From: JAWXCE01 sp034440495
Lineage (GTDB): Bacteria; Pseudomonadota; Alphaproteobacteria; Rhizobiales; Rhodomicrobiaceae
Assembly: GCA_034440495.1 (NCBI GenBank)
Contig: JAWXCE010000038.1
Location: 1-64,000 of the forward strand
DNA: 64,000 bases
Direction: 5' to 3'
Part shown: positions 43,361 to 51,310 of the stretch, one piece after another
How positions within the stretch are numbered: position 1 is the first letter of the stretch
How the letters are laid out: the number at the start of each line of letters is the position of its first letter
Program-made: the position numbers and the translations under genes
Notes under the pieces: model-generated
What the model saw: the letters and a program-made list of their open reading frames with translations, nothing else
The model's database searches: none
What the model was told of the DNA's origin: nothing

Positions 43361-43882
43361 TTAACAGCCTTGGAAATCGCCAGCATCGACGGCGATCGCT
43401 ATGTTGCGCGCGGCGGCTGTTTTACTGGCAATATTTTCCGCGCTCGCCTCGCATAAAGCCCGCGCCTGGTGCACCTTTCCATGCGCGATGAGAAGGCGCA
43501 AGGCGGCGATTGCGTTGACGCTGGTCTCACATAAGGCGATGAGCGCGGCGTCGAACTGGGCCCTGCATGGCGCATAACGCCAGGCGGTGGCGATAAAATC
43601 TTTCGAAGGATGCTGCGAAGCGGCGAAATGGCCAGGATAGCTGATCGGACGCCACGAGAAAATTTGTGGAGCGATGCTGCGCGGGGCTGACGGCAACAGT
43701 GAAAACAACATGGCAAGCCGTGAATACTGACTGAGCGGCTCCGGCGATAGGAGTGTCGCGGCATTCAAACCATAATGGGGCGCATGAGCCTGAAAATGCC
43801 GCATGAGGGTATCGCTGCGCATATTCGCTGGCGCTTGCGGAGAGGCTGAAACGAACCCACCCTCCAAATTTGATGAACGCAT
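43361..43882 (-). CDS. Hypothetical protein, alanine-rich
   Basis: A 173-residue protein without recognised domains. It is rich in Ala, Ser and Cys, with CRAQFDAALIALCETSVNAI and LRLLIAHGKVHQARALCEA suggesting a helical C-terminal half. No signal peptide is clear. The start could be any of ATG 43882, 43822 or 43804. It lies between the TIGR02301 gene and the divergent TerB gene. The coding call rests on frame length and protein-like composition. Confidence 0.55.
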   Translation of the reverse strand: MRSSNLEGGFVSASPQAPANMRSDTLMRHFQAHAPHYGLNAATLLSPEPLSQYSRLAMLFSLLPSAPRSIAPQIFSWRPISYPGHFAASQHPSKDFIATAWRYAPCRAQFDAALIALCETSVNAIAALRLLIAHGKVHQARALCEASAENIASKTAAARNIAIAVDAGDFQGC

Positions 43883-44038
43883 TACATATACTCTTTCAGA
43901 TAGGATGGGCTTGATTGCGTTTTCTCATCATGCCGAAAACAGTTTGAAAAATGCTTGCGCTTCGGCCACGCATTTAAAAGAAATAGCAAAGGTTGCCGCA
44001 GAAACCGGCGACCGGAATCAGCAAAGACAGCTAACACC

Positions 44039-44497
44039 ATGAAAAGCTTAAGCGATACGTTTGCCCGTCTGTTCGGCGCGGCCCCCGAAATTGAGGAAAA
44101 TAAAGAACAGGACATTCGCGTTGCGGCGGCGGCGCTGCTGGTGCACGCAAGCATGATCGATGGCGTAGTGAGTGAAATCGAGACCGGACGCCTCGCCGAG
44201 TTGCTGAAAGACAGGTTCAATTTAACGCCGGAGCAAACAAACGAATTGCTTATCGCTGCCGAGCGTCGTGAACAGGAGGCCGTCGATCTTTATGGCTTCA
44301 CCTCGAAACTGAAACACATGATGAGCGAAGAGGAACGGCAGGGTATGGTTTTCATGATGTGGGAGATTGTCTTTGCCGACGGCAAGCTTGATCCCCTGGA
44401 GGACAATCTGGTGTGGCGCGCATCCGAACTACTTGGCGTCTCCACGCGCGACCGGATGACGATGAAAAAGCGCGCAACGGAGACGGCGGGGAAATAA
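44039..44497 (+). CDS. TerB-family protein
   Basis: A 152-residue helical protein of the TerB (tellurite resistance B) superfamily. The DIRVAAAALLVHASMIDGVVS and EIETGRLAELLKDRFNL blocks carry the paired acidic residues typical of TerB. The second half repeats the pattern in MVFMMWEIVFADGKLDPLEDNLVWRA. Stand-alone TerB proteins are common in alphaproteobacteria and have no proven role in tellurite resistance. The stop overlaps the start of the next gene (TAATG). Confidence 0.88.
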   Translation: MKSLSDTFARLFGAAPEIEENKEQDIRVAAAALLVHASMIDGVVSEIETGRLAELLKDRFNLTPEQTNELLIAAERREQEAVDLYGFTSKLKHMMSEEERQGMVFMMWEIVFADGKLDPLEDNLVWRASELLGVSTRDRMTMKKRATETAGK

Positions 44498-45351
44498 TGG
44501 CTCTAGACTCGAAGACCTTGTTCGTGCAGCTAGGACTAAAGCTAGGCTCGAAGCCTGATCAAAATGGACGCACGCCCTTGGTTCTCGTAACTGGCGCTAG
44601 CGAGGGCATCGGTTATGAGCTGGCCTTGCGGTTCGCCCGCGAGGGCCACGACATCATGGCGGTAGCGAGGAGCGCCGCGACTTTACAAGCGGCATCGCAG
44701 CGCATTCGCGATTTGACCGGGCAAGCCGTGCACGCTGTTGCAGCGGATATATCCAGTCAAAGCGGCCTGGACATCGTTGATGAGGCGCTTTCACAAAAGA
44801 ACGCCTACGTGTTCATTTTGGTCAACAATGCAGGCGTAGGCTACGGCGGCGAGTTTGCAAGCCAAGCGCCGGAGGAGATGCGGCGGCTGATCGATCTCAA
44901 TATGTATGCGCTCACTGAGCTGACGCGGCGGTATCTGCCCGGCATGAGAAGCGCGCGCCACGGTGGCGTGTTAAATCTAGGTTCGCTCGGTGGGTTTTAT
45001 CCCGGCCCATACCAGGCGATTTATTACGCGAGCAAGGCGTATGTGCGCTCGCTCACCAACGCGCTGGCATGGGAGGTATGGGGTAGCGGCGTTCGGTTCT
45101 CCGTGGTCTCGCCCGGCCCTGTGCATACAGACTTTCATCAAAAAGCGGGCGTCGGCAACGCGAACTATCTTAAATTCCCGGGCATTATAAGCGCCGAACG
45201 GGTTGCTCGCAGCGCATACCACGGCTTTTTCATGCGCCGCCGCGTCATCGTGCCGGGAACGCTGGTGTTTATCGCATCAGTGTTTTCCCGCGCCATACCA
45301 ACATTTATCATAACGCCGTTTATCGGCTGGTTGCTCAAAAAGCGGTACTAA
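44497..45351 (+). CDS. Short-chain dehydrogenase/reductase
   Basis: A 284-residue classical SDR. The cofactor motif is VTGASEGIGYELALRFA (TGxxxGIG), with NNAGVGYGG, and the catalytic YxxxK is in YYASKAYVRS. The C-terminal part has a hydrophobic stretch (RVIVPGTLVFIASVFS and on), suggesting membrane association. The substrate is not predictable. It starts on the last base of the terB stop codon, so the two are probably made together. Confidence 0.88.
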   Translation: MALDSKTLFVQLGLKLGSKPDQNGRTPLVLVTGASEGIGYELALRFAREGHDIMAVARSAATLQAASQRIRDLTGQAVHAVAADISSQSGLDIVDEALSQKNAYVFILVNNAGVGYGGEFASQAPEEMRRLIDLNMYALTELTRRYLPGMRSARHGGVLNLGSLGGFYPGPYQAIYYASKAYVRSLTNALAWEVWGSGVRFSVVSPGPVHTDFHQKAGVGNANYLKFPGIISAERVARSAYHGFFMRRRVIVPGTLVFIASVFSRAIPTFIITPFIGWLLKKRY

Positions 45352-45423
45352 CCTCGCGATTTTCTTGATCTGGCCCAAAAAATGCTAGATTAAATCTGCA
45401 ACAACTTGCCCTTCGCGATCCAG

Positions 45424-46113
45424 ATGCAATCTCAATCCATTCTTCTCATAATGCACAAGCGGTGTTCGAACGCTGGCCACATCGGGCGGTGGCTAATCCA
45501 ACAGGGTTTTGCGCTCGACATCCGCTACCCGCGTTTTGGCGATCCGCTGCCCGCAACTATGGAAAACCATGCGGGCGCGGTCATTTTCGGCGGCCCGATG
45601 AGCGTGAACGATCCTGACGAGTACATCGCCCGCGAAATTGACTGGATTAAAACTCCGCTTTCAGAAGAAAAGCCGTTGCTGGGAATTTGCCTGGGCGCCC
45701 AGATGCTGGCGAAGTTCCTCGGCGCAACAGTGCGTGCTCATTCGCAATCGCTCATGGAGATCGGTTACCACCCCATCACCCCGGTTTGCAGCAATGCGTC
45801 GGACTGGCCAGAGTCGGTTTATCAATGGCATGGCGAGGGGTTTGATCTGCCGCGCGGGGCGACAGCTCTAGCGCACGGCGATGTGTTTGAGAACCAGGCC
45901 TTCCGTTATGGCCGCTCCGCGTCCGGCTTGCAATTCCACCCGGAAATGACGCTCGCTATGATTAACCGTTGGACTGCGCTTTCTCTCGACCATTTCAGCG
46001 GCCCTTGCGTTCAGCCGCGAAACGCACAAATGGACGCGCATTTGCAGCACGGTCCAAGCAAAGAGCGCTGGCTACCGGGGTTTATGGATTCTTGGCTTTC
46101 TCCCGAATCGTAA
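45424..46113 (+). CDS. Class I glutamine amidotransferase (GATase1-like)
   Basis: A 229-residue protein. The nucleophile elbow is GICLGAQM with the catalytic Cys, and QFHPEMT holds the His-Glu pair, so the triad is complete. GAVIFGGPMSVND and YQWHGEGFDLP are typical of GMP-synthase-like stand-alone amidotransferases, some of which act as gamma-glutamyl hydrolases on polyamines. No ribosome site decides between ATG 45424 and a TTG at 45406. It is convergent with the BLUF gene. Confidence 0.87.
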   Translation: MQSQSILLIMHKRCSNAGHIGRWLIQQGFALDIRYPRFGDPLPATMENHAGAVIFGGPMSVNDPDEYIAREIDWIKTPLSEEKPLLGICLGAQMLAKFLGATVRAHSQSLMEIGYHPITPVCSNASDWPESVYQWHGEGFDLPRGATALAHGDVFENQAFRYGRSASGLQFHPEMTLAMINRWTALSLDHFSGPCVQPRNAQMDAHLQHGPSKERWLPGFMDSWLSPES

Positions 46114-46115
46114 TT

Positions 46116-46526
46116 TTAAAGTTCTGCCGATATGTCCTGAAGCACATCCAGCAAGCTCTCCACGCTCGCCTGAGAAGGATCGATCTTGTCGGTTGCAAAG
46201 TAGCGAAGGAATATCGCCCTCGTGCGCTCGTTCATGCCCTCATGCAGCCCCATCGACCAGCCTGGAAACAGTCGTTCTCTAACGTCTACAAACGACATCA
46301 GAAGCATTTTCTGATGTCGTGGATCGCCAGCTATACGGATAAATGTCTGACTTACATCCGCGCGCGAGCCTTCTAAAACCTGAATAAAATCTTCTCCGTT
46401 ATAATGGAGAATTCCGGTAAGGGTCGTCTTTGAATTGTTTTTATGGCACGTGGCGATAAGTTGTTTCATATTTAAGGCAACAGAATTATTCCGTTGGCTA
46501 AAGTACACCAATCTACACAAGTTCAT
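46116..46526 (-). CDS. Stand-alone BLUF blue-light photoreceptor
   Basis: A 136-residue protein made of a single BLUF domain, which binds FAD and signals blue light by a hydrogen-bond switch. The switch tyrosine is in RLVYFSQ (Tyr8). NNSKTTLTGILHYNGEDFIQ supplies the flavin-binding Asn and the essential Gln, and FPGWSMGL gives the conserved Trp and Met. The helical tail ASVESLLDVLQDISAEL would contact a partner. There is no output domain, so it must act on another protein; none is obvious beside it. Confidence 0.93.
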   Translation of the reverse strand: MNLCRLVYFSQRNNSVALNMKQLIATCHKNNSKTTLTGILHYNGEDFIQVLEGSRADVSQTFIRIAGDPRHQKMLLMSFVDVRERLFPGWSMGLHEGMNERTRAIFLRYFATDKIDPSQASVESLLDVLQDISAEL

Positions 46527-46554
46527 TTATTTTATCCTGGCGGGAGTTGACGCC

Positions 46555-46903
46555 TTATTTGGCGGAGGGGGTTCTTTGATCAATCGGCGGGCGCTCATAA
46601 GAGGACTCACTGCCTCTCAATGAGATCGGTTTCTTCTCGACTTTGTTTTCCAGTAGCTTCGGAATGATACGATTTGTTTTAACGCCACGGCGCATCTTCG
46701 ATACTTGCCGTTCTGACGTTGCTTTCTCGTCTCCCCTTTTCAGAAATGCGGCGGCGCCGTTGTAAAATTTCTTTTTTCAGGACGCCAACGCGAAGTGTTG
46801 CACTTTCGGCATAAAGCCACCGCGCCACAAAAAATCCTACTAAAGTTGACGAGATTGCGGAAAACGCAATTGCAAGAGTAATTTGTATGGAAGTTTCAAT
46901 CAT
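46555..46903 (-). pseudogene. Small membrane-anchored protein with a frameshift at an A6 run
   Basis: The ATG at 46903 has AGGA upstream and opens MIETSIQITLAIAFSAISST, one transmembrane helix followed by ARWLYAESATLRVGVLKK. At the A6 run (46772-46777 on this strand) the original frame goes on into an arginine-rich stretch and stops at 46679. A one-base shift there gives a far more protein-like tail: NGAAAFLKRGDEKATSERQ and IIPKLLENKVEKKPISLRG, ending at 46555 with TPSAK. I read this as one gene of about 115 codons broken, or misread, at the homopolymer. The short form would be 74 residues. No family is recognised. Confidence 0.55.
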
Positions 46904-46925
46904 TTGATCCTCAGGCTTGCATGGT

Positions 46926-47831
46926 TTAGCGAACCACAAATTCCACTCGCCGATTCTTAGCTTGTCCTAGACCGGTTGCATCTTGGGATGCAGGCCGAGC
47001 ATTGCTAAATCCAACGGGCAAAAACTGAGAAGTCTCGAACCGCTGCGACTTCAAAAAATTAATTGTCGCCTCAGCGCGCTGCCAGCTCAGTTGAAGATTG
47101 CTGATAACTTCTCCAGTCTTGTCAGTGTGACCCGCAACGTCGAATTTTACTTGCAGACATCCTCTAGCAGCCTCGGCTAAGCGCTTGAGAGGTTCCTGAT
47201 ATTGAGGAGCAACGGCAATCCCTGATGGGGGGAAATATACGGTTGTATCTCTAGCCAGCAACCGCATTCTGGAAACACAACTTTCCGTTCCGTCAACGTC
47301 CGCCATTACGGCTTTTATTTGCGAAAGCGCCGTTGCAACAGCATCTTAAGAGGTACCTTCGTCAGGCCGGACTGTTAAAGAAGTCACTTCAACGGGTTTT
47401 TCGGCAGGGATGAGAATTGTTCTAGCCGCATCGTCTACAGGAGATAAGACCACTTCATTTTGTAAGGAAACCTTCTGCGGCTCCACGGGAGTGGGATCAA
47501 GCTTAAGATTTTTCTCATCCTGCGAAGCTTCCGCAAGAGCAGCAGAATTTTCTTGCGCGGCAATTTGAAGTTTTTGCGGTTCTAACGGCGCAGTTTGGAG
47601 TTGCGTACCTTCTTGAGGCGCTGTGACGGTGACAACCGCAATTTCGTAAGCTGCCATGGCCTAAAGTAGAATGCTATAAAGCCGACCAGATATTGCTGTT
47701 ATTGAGATCACTATAATAAAGACGGCTTTTTCCTTCAGATTCTGGTCTGCTCTGCGGAAATCGCCTGATACGCGGCTCAAAGGCACTTTTGCGGCGCGAG
47801 CTTCAATCTGGGCTTTTTGATATCCCTTCAT
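46926..47831 (-). pseudogene. Membrane-anchored OmpA-domain protein split by two in-frame stop codons
   Basis: A single reading frame runs from ATG 47831 to 46926, interrupted only by TAG at 47661-47663 and TAA at 47346-47348. Segment 1 (56 residues) is a basic cytosolic start plus a hydrophobic helix (AVFIIVISITAISG). Segment 2 (103 residues from ATG 47657) is a Pro/Gln/Glu-rich periplasmic-type linker with two EPQK repeats. Segment 3 has an OmpA peptidoglycan-binding domain: FDVAGHTDKTG, WQRAEATINFLKSQ, FSNARP and NRRVEFVV. Together they make an inner-membrane-anchored OmpA protein of about 300 residues. The gene is either a pseudogene, or is read through or restarted at both stops. Confidence 0.68.
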
Positions 47832-48144
47832 TTGTCTTTTCCGTAACGCTGGACTGATTTATATTTCTACGGCGATTGATACTAATTTGGTGGTTTGCAG
47901 CAGAGGGCGGATGGCAAGCCTGACTTTATAATATTTAATTCAATTTCTTAGCACGGATATTCCTAAGCACTGGCTTTGTATACAAACAGACTTTTTTAGT
48001 TTCCTACTAAAATCCGCCTTTTAAATAATTTATTCAAAACCGTCAATTGCGTCTATGCAAGCACAACAGCTTAGATTCGGCTTGAGTCGGCGTTAGCTCC
48101 ATCTTAAAACCGCGACAGCGTTAACCTTGCAAGGAAAAGCGACC
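47832..48144. other. Gene-free AT-rich spacer
   Basis: About 310 bp between the broken OmpA-type gene and bdhA. It is clearly richer in A and T than the genes around it. I see no reading frame, RNA gene or repeat. It must hold the promoters for both divergent units. Confidence 0.5.
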
Positions 48145-48927
48145 ATGTCTCAGGGCAAATCAGCGATCATAACCGGCTCGACAAGCGGCATCGGCCTTGG
48201 TATCGCCGAGGCTTTCGCGGCTTCGGGCATGAATGTCATGCTTAACGGGTTCGGCGACGCCACCGTCATCGACGACATCAAGGCGCAGATTGCGGCGAAG
48301 TTTGGCGTAAAAACCGCCTATCACCCGGCGGATATGAGCAAGCCAAACGAAATTGCCGATCTGACGGCAGCGGCGGCGGCTAATTTCGGCCAGATTGACG
48401 TGGTGGTCAACAACGCCGGCATCCAGCACGTCTCGCCCATTGAGGAGTTTCCGATCGACGAATGGGACGCGATTATCGCTATTAATCTTTCAAGCGCTTT
48501 CCACCTGAGCCGCCTTACGTTTGGCGGCATGAAAGCGCGCAGATGGGGGCGCATTATCAACCTCGCTTCGGCGCATGGCCTTGTCGCATCGCCGTTCAAG
48601 TCCGCTTATGTGGCTGCCAAGCATGGCGTACTCGGCCTCACCAAGACGGTGGCGCTAGAGGGTGCGGAGCATGGCGTCACCTGCAACGCCATTTGCCCGG
48701 GCTACGTAAAAACGCCGCTTGTCGAGAAGCAAATTCCCGACACCGCCAAGGCCCGCGGCATCACCGAGGATGAGGTCATCCGCAATGTTCTCCTCGCGGC
48801 TCAGCCAACCAAAAAGTTCGTGACGACGGAAGACATCGGAGCTTTGGCTGTCTTTCTATGCTCGGACGCAGCATCATCGATCACAGGCGCTTCCCTGCCA
48901 ATCGACGGTGGCTGGACGGCGCAATAA
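48145..48927 (+). CDS. bdhA: 3-hydroxybutyrate dehydrogenase
   Basis: A 260-residue SDR enzyme starting at ATG 48145 behind GGAAAAG. TGSTSGIGLGIAEAFAASG is the NAD-binding motif, NNAGIQHVSPIEEFP is characteristic of 3-hydroxybutyrate dehydrogenases, and YVAAKHGVLGLTK holds the catalytic Tyr and Lys. ICPGYVKTPLVEKQIPD and the ending GASLPIDGGWTAQ also match. It oxidises (R)-3-hydroxybutyrate to acetoacetate, typically when polyhydroxybutyrate is used as a carbon store. It complements hbd at 18 kb. Confidence 0.93.
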   Translation: MSQGKSAIITGSTSGIGLGIAEAFAASGMNVMLNGFGDATVIDDIKAQIAAKFGVKTAYHPADMSKPNEIADLTAAAAANFGQIDVVVNNAGIQHVSPIEEFPIDEWDAIIAINLSSAFHLSRLTFGGMKARRWGRIINLASAHGLVASPFKSAYVAAKHGVLGLTKTVALEGAEHGVTCNAICPGYVKTPLVEKQIPDTAKARGITEDEVIRNVLLAAQPTKKFVTTEDIGALAVFLCSDAASSITGASLPIDGGWTAQ

Positions 48928-49292
48928 ACAGTAAGCCGAGCAATAAGCGCCAAGCTTATAACATCGCACTTTAAGGAGGCGGCGCTTACGCTGCTTGAGC
49001 CCGGCTGTATAAGACATGGCTCGCCGAGCCGCTATATAGTAGCTTGCTGAATGCAAAATTCTGGTCAATTGTAGTGGACGTCTTATAAAGCTTGCACCCG
49101 GGAGCAGCAAGTTTGATTATTAGACTAATTTGTTATATGTCTTTAATTGCGATATACAAAATACGACTTAAATTAGAATTGACACAAATATCCTTTGATG
49201 TAATATCCTTAATTATAAACCATAGATATACAAGTGACTATTGCGCTATAAAAAGTATAGACACCAATGCAATTATGCGATGATAAAATTGT
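48928..49292. other. Gene-free spacer with strongly AT-rich core
   Basis: The segment 49090-49290 is strikingly AT-rich compared with the surrounding GC-rich genes. Its one short open frame (49092-49283) has no protein-like pattern. A small GGCTC-GCC-GAGCC hairpin lies near 49020 and may end bdhA transcription. No tRNA or attachment-site-like direct repeat was found. Confidence 0.5.
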
Positions 49293-50276
49293 TTAAATTT
49301 TCAATAGTGAAATGATTTCCTCCGCTGCAGCGACAGGCATGGCGCGGCCGTCGCGCACGTCACGCTCCAGTTCGGCGAGGCGGGTGGTGGCCTGCGGTTG
49401 GCGTCGCAATGCGGCCCGCATCCGCTCCTCGATCATGGCGTGCATCCATTTGACCGCCTGCGCGCGGCGTTTGGCGGCGAACTCGCCCGAGGCCTCCAGC
49501 GCCGCGCGATGCGCCTCCACCTTCTCCCACAGTTCGGCGAGGCCGAGGTTGTGCCGCCCCGAAATCATCGTGACCGGCGGCGACCAGTTCAGGCTTTGTG
49601 GCGTGAGGATGTGCAGCGCGGCGCGGTAATCGTTGGCGGTTTGCCGGGCGCGCGGCTCGCCGTCGCCGTCCGCCTTGTTCACGGCGATCATGTCGGCTAG
49701 CTCCAGCAGACCCTTTTTGATGCCCTGCAGATCGTCGCCGCCGCCGGGCAGCATCAGCACGAGGAAAAAATCCACCATGCCCGCCACCGCGACCTCGGAC
49801 TGGCCGACGCCCACCGTCTCCACAATGATGATGTCGTAGCCCGCCGCCTCGAACAGCGCCATAGTCTCGCGCGCGGTCTGCGTCACGCCGCCGAGCGTGC
49901 CAGCGGCGGGCGACGGGCGGATGTAGGCGCGCTCGTCCATCGCCAGTTGCGCCATGCGGGTTTTGTCACCGAGGATAGAGCCGCCGGAGCGGTTGGAGGA
50001 CGGGTCGACGGCCAGCACCGCGATCTTATGTCCGCGTGCGGTGAGGTTCACGCCAAGCTGGTCGATGGTGGTGGATTTCCCCGCGCCCGGCGCGCCGGTG
50101 ATGCCAATGCGGTGCGCGCGGCCGGTGTGTGGCGTCAGCGCTTGCAACAGTTGCACGGCGAGCGCCCGATGCTCCAGCCTTCGGCTCTCCACCAGCGTGA
50201 TCGCCCGCCCGAGCGCCGCCCGGTCGCCCGAGAGCACCCCCCGCACATGCGCCTCCACCTCACCGCTCATTTCCAT
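49293..50276 (-). CDS. meaB: MeaB, G-protein chaperone of methylmalonyl-CoA mutase
   Basis: A 327-residue P-loop GTPase of the MeaB/ArgK family. It loads and protects adenosylcobalamin in methylmalonyl-CoA mutase. The Walker A is GITGAPGAGKSTTIDQLG; VDPSSNRSGGSILGDKTRM, DIIIVETVGVGQSEVAV and MIAVNKADGDG are family hallmarks. The start at 50276 lies 1 nt after the vapC stop; an ATG at 50306 inside vapC is possible. The mutase itself is not in this window; the adenosyltransferase is at 14.8 kb. Confidence 0.94.
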   Translation of the reverse strand: MEMSGEVEAHVRGVLSGDRAALGRAITLVESRRLEHRALAVQLLQALTPHTGRAHRIGITGAPGAGKSTTIDQLGVNLTARGHKIAVLAVDPSSNRSGGSILGDKTRMAQLAMDERAYIRPSPAAGTLGGVTQTARETMALFEAAGYDIIIVETVGVGQSEVAVAGMVDFFLVLMLPGGGDDLQGIKKGLLELADMIAVNKADGDGEPRARQTANDYRAALHILTPQSLNWSPPVTMISGRHNLGLAELWEKVEAHRAALEASGEFAAKRRAQAVKWMHAMIEERMRAALRRQPQATTRLAELERDVRDGRAMPVAAAEEIISLLKI

Positions 50277-50277
50277 C

Positions 50278-50685
50278 TCAGGACAGCGCCGTGAAAGGGT
50301 TTTCAATAGTTAGGCCGTTAATGATACGCCCGTGCTGCATATCTTCGGTGATGAGCCGGGTACATCCCGCGCTTAGAGCGCAAGCGATGAGTAGCGCGTC
50401 GTAAATAGCGAAACTATGATTGCGAGCAAGCGCCACCGCCTTGACGTGATGATCAAACGTTAATGGAACGACCTCAGGCAGAGCCTCGCAAATAGCGCGG
50501 ATACGATCCTCTATCACGGGCCAGTCCAACATCAGCTTGCGGCGGCAAACGTTCGCATACTCGTTTAGTATTTGAACGCTGATTACGCCGCCGCGGGACA
50601 TAACCGCATCGGCGGTTCTGGCTTTTGAGTTATCAAAAAAGGCGTAGACAAGAATGTTTGTGTCGATAAACGCCTTACCGCTCAT
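50278..50685 (-). CDS. vapC: PIN-domain toxin (VapC family)
   Basis: A 135-residue PIN ribonuclease starting at ATG 50685. KAFIDTNILVYAF carries the first catalytic Asp. ILNEYANVCRRK holds the conserved Glu. IYDALLIACALSAGC and LITEDMQHG give the further acidic residues. VapC toxins cleave tRNA or rRNA. It overlaps the AbrB-type antitoxin gene by 11 nt. Confidence 0.9.
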   Translation of the reverse strand: MSGKAFIDTNILVYAFFDNSKARTADAVMSRGGVISVQILNEYANVCRRKLMLDWPVIEDRIRAICEALPEVVPLTFDHHVKAVALARNHSFAIYDALLIACALSAGCTRLITEDMQHGRIINGLTIENPFTALS

Positions 50686-50905
50686 TCGCCTCATCCCGGT
50701 CAAATTTGTAGTCGGGCGGCATTGGCAAGCGCATTTCCCTTGTTTTGGCCAGCGCGGCGGTGCGCTTATCATCGCGCGCGACCTCGAAACGTCGGCCGCC
50801 TGCCACGACAATCTCGATGTCGTCGCCCTCTTTCAGGCCGAGCGCCTCGACCACGGCGGCGGGCAGCCGCACCGCCAGGCTGTCGCCCCACTTGGAAACC
50901 TGCAT
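50675..50905 (-). CDS. vapB: AbrB-type antitoxin (VapB family)
   Basis: A 76-residue antitoxin with an AbrB fold at the N-terminus: MQVSKWGDSLAVRLPAAVVE followed by ALGLKEGDDIEIVVAGG. The acidic tail LPMPPDYKFDRDEANER is the toxin-binding part. The start is fixed by a strong GGGAGG site 6 nt upstream of ATG 50905. It is expected to neutralise VapC and repress the operon. Confidence 0.9.
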   Translation of the reverse strand: MQVSKWGDSLAVRLPAAVVEALGLKEGDDIEIVVAGGRRFEVARDDKRTAALAKTREMRLPMPPDYKFDRDEANER

Positions 50906-51310
50906 GAAAACCTCCCTTGAATGCTTATGAGAAGGTATATCCGCGCCCGCCGCAACGCAATGCCGCCTACTAACGGAGATCGTCACAATACGTTTTGAGG
51001 CGCTTGGCGGCGGGCCGGGCCGTCTGCTAATGTCGCGACATGTTTTACAAATTGAGGGCGGCGATGCGCGATTCCTACCGAAAGAGCGATATGCTGCACC
51101 AGCGCAGACTACGGAAGCCATTCACTCAACTTTACACGAAATAGCGTTTAACGATATTGGTCAAAGCAGCCATGGCGCGCCGTGTTCTCGCGTAGTTACC
51201 GAGCTTGAGCAATCCGTCCGTCAGCGTCCGAGCATCAGCGTAGAGCGAGGGCTGGGAGCCGCTCGACGCTTGTCTTGCGGGCGGGGACTGCGCGTCGTAA
51301 ACATGCCGTT
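50906..51310. other. Intergenic region with a possible gene fragment
   Basis: About 400 bp between vapB and rlmJ with no complete gene. On the minus strand a frame from 51308 to the stop at 51132-51134 reads protein-like (QPSLYADARTLTDGLLKLGN, then RTRRAMAALTNIVKRYFV). It has no standard start codon and begins right at the rlmJ start. It may be the 3' fragment of a lost gene or chance. The vapBC promoter should also lie here. Confidence 0.35.

Noticed and set aside
49092..49283. 63-codon plus-strand frame in the AT-rich spacer
   Set aside because: No ribosome site, no family pattern and an extreme composition; chance frame in AT-rich DNA.
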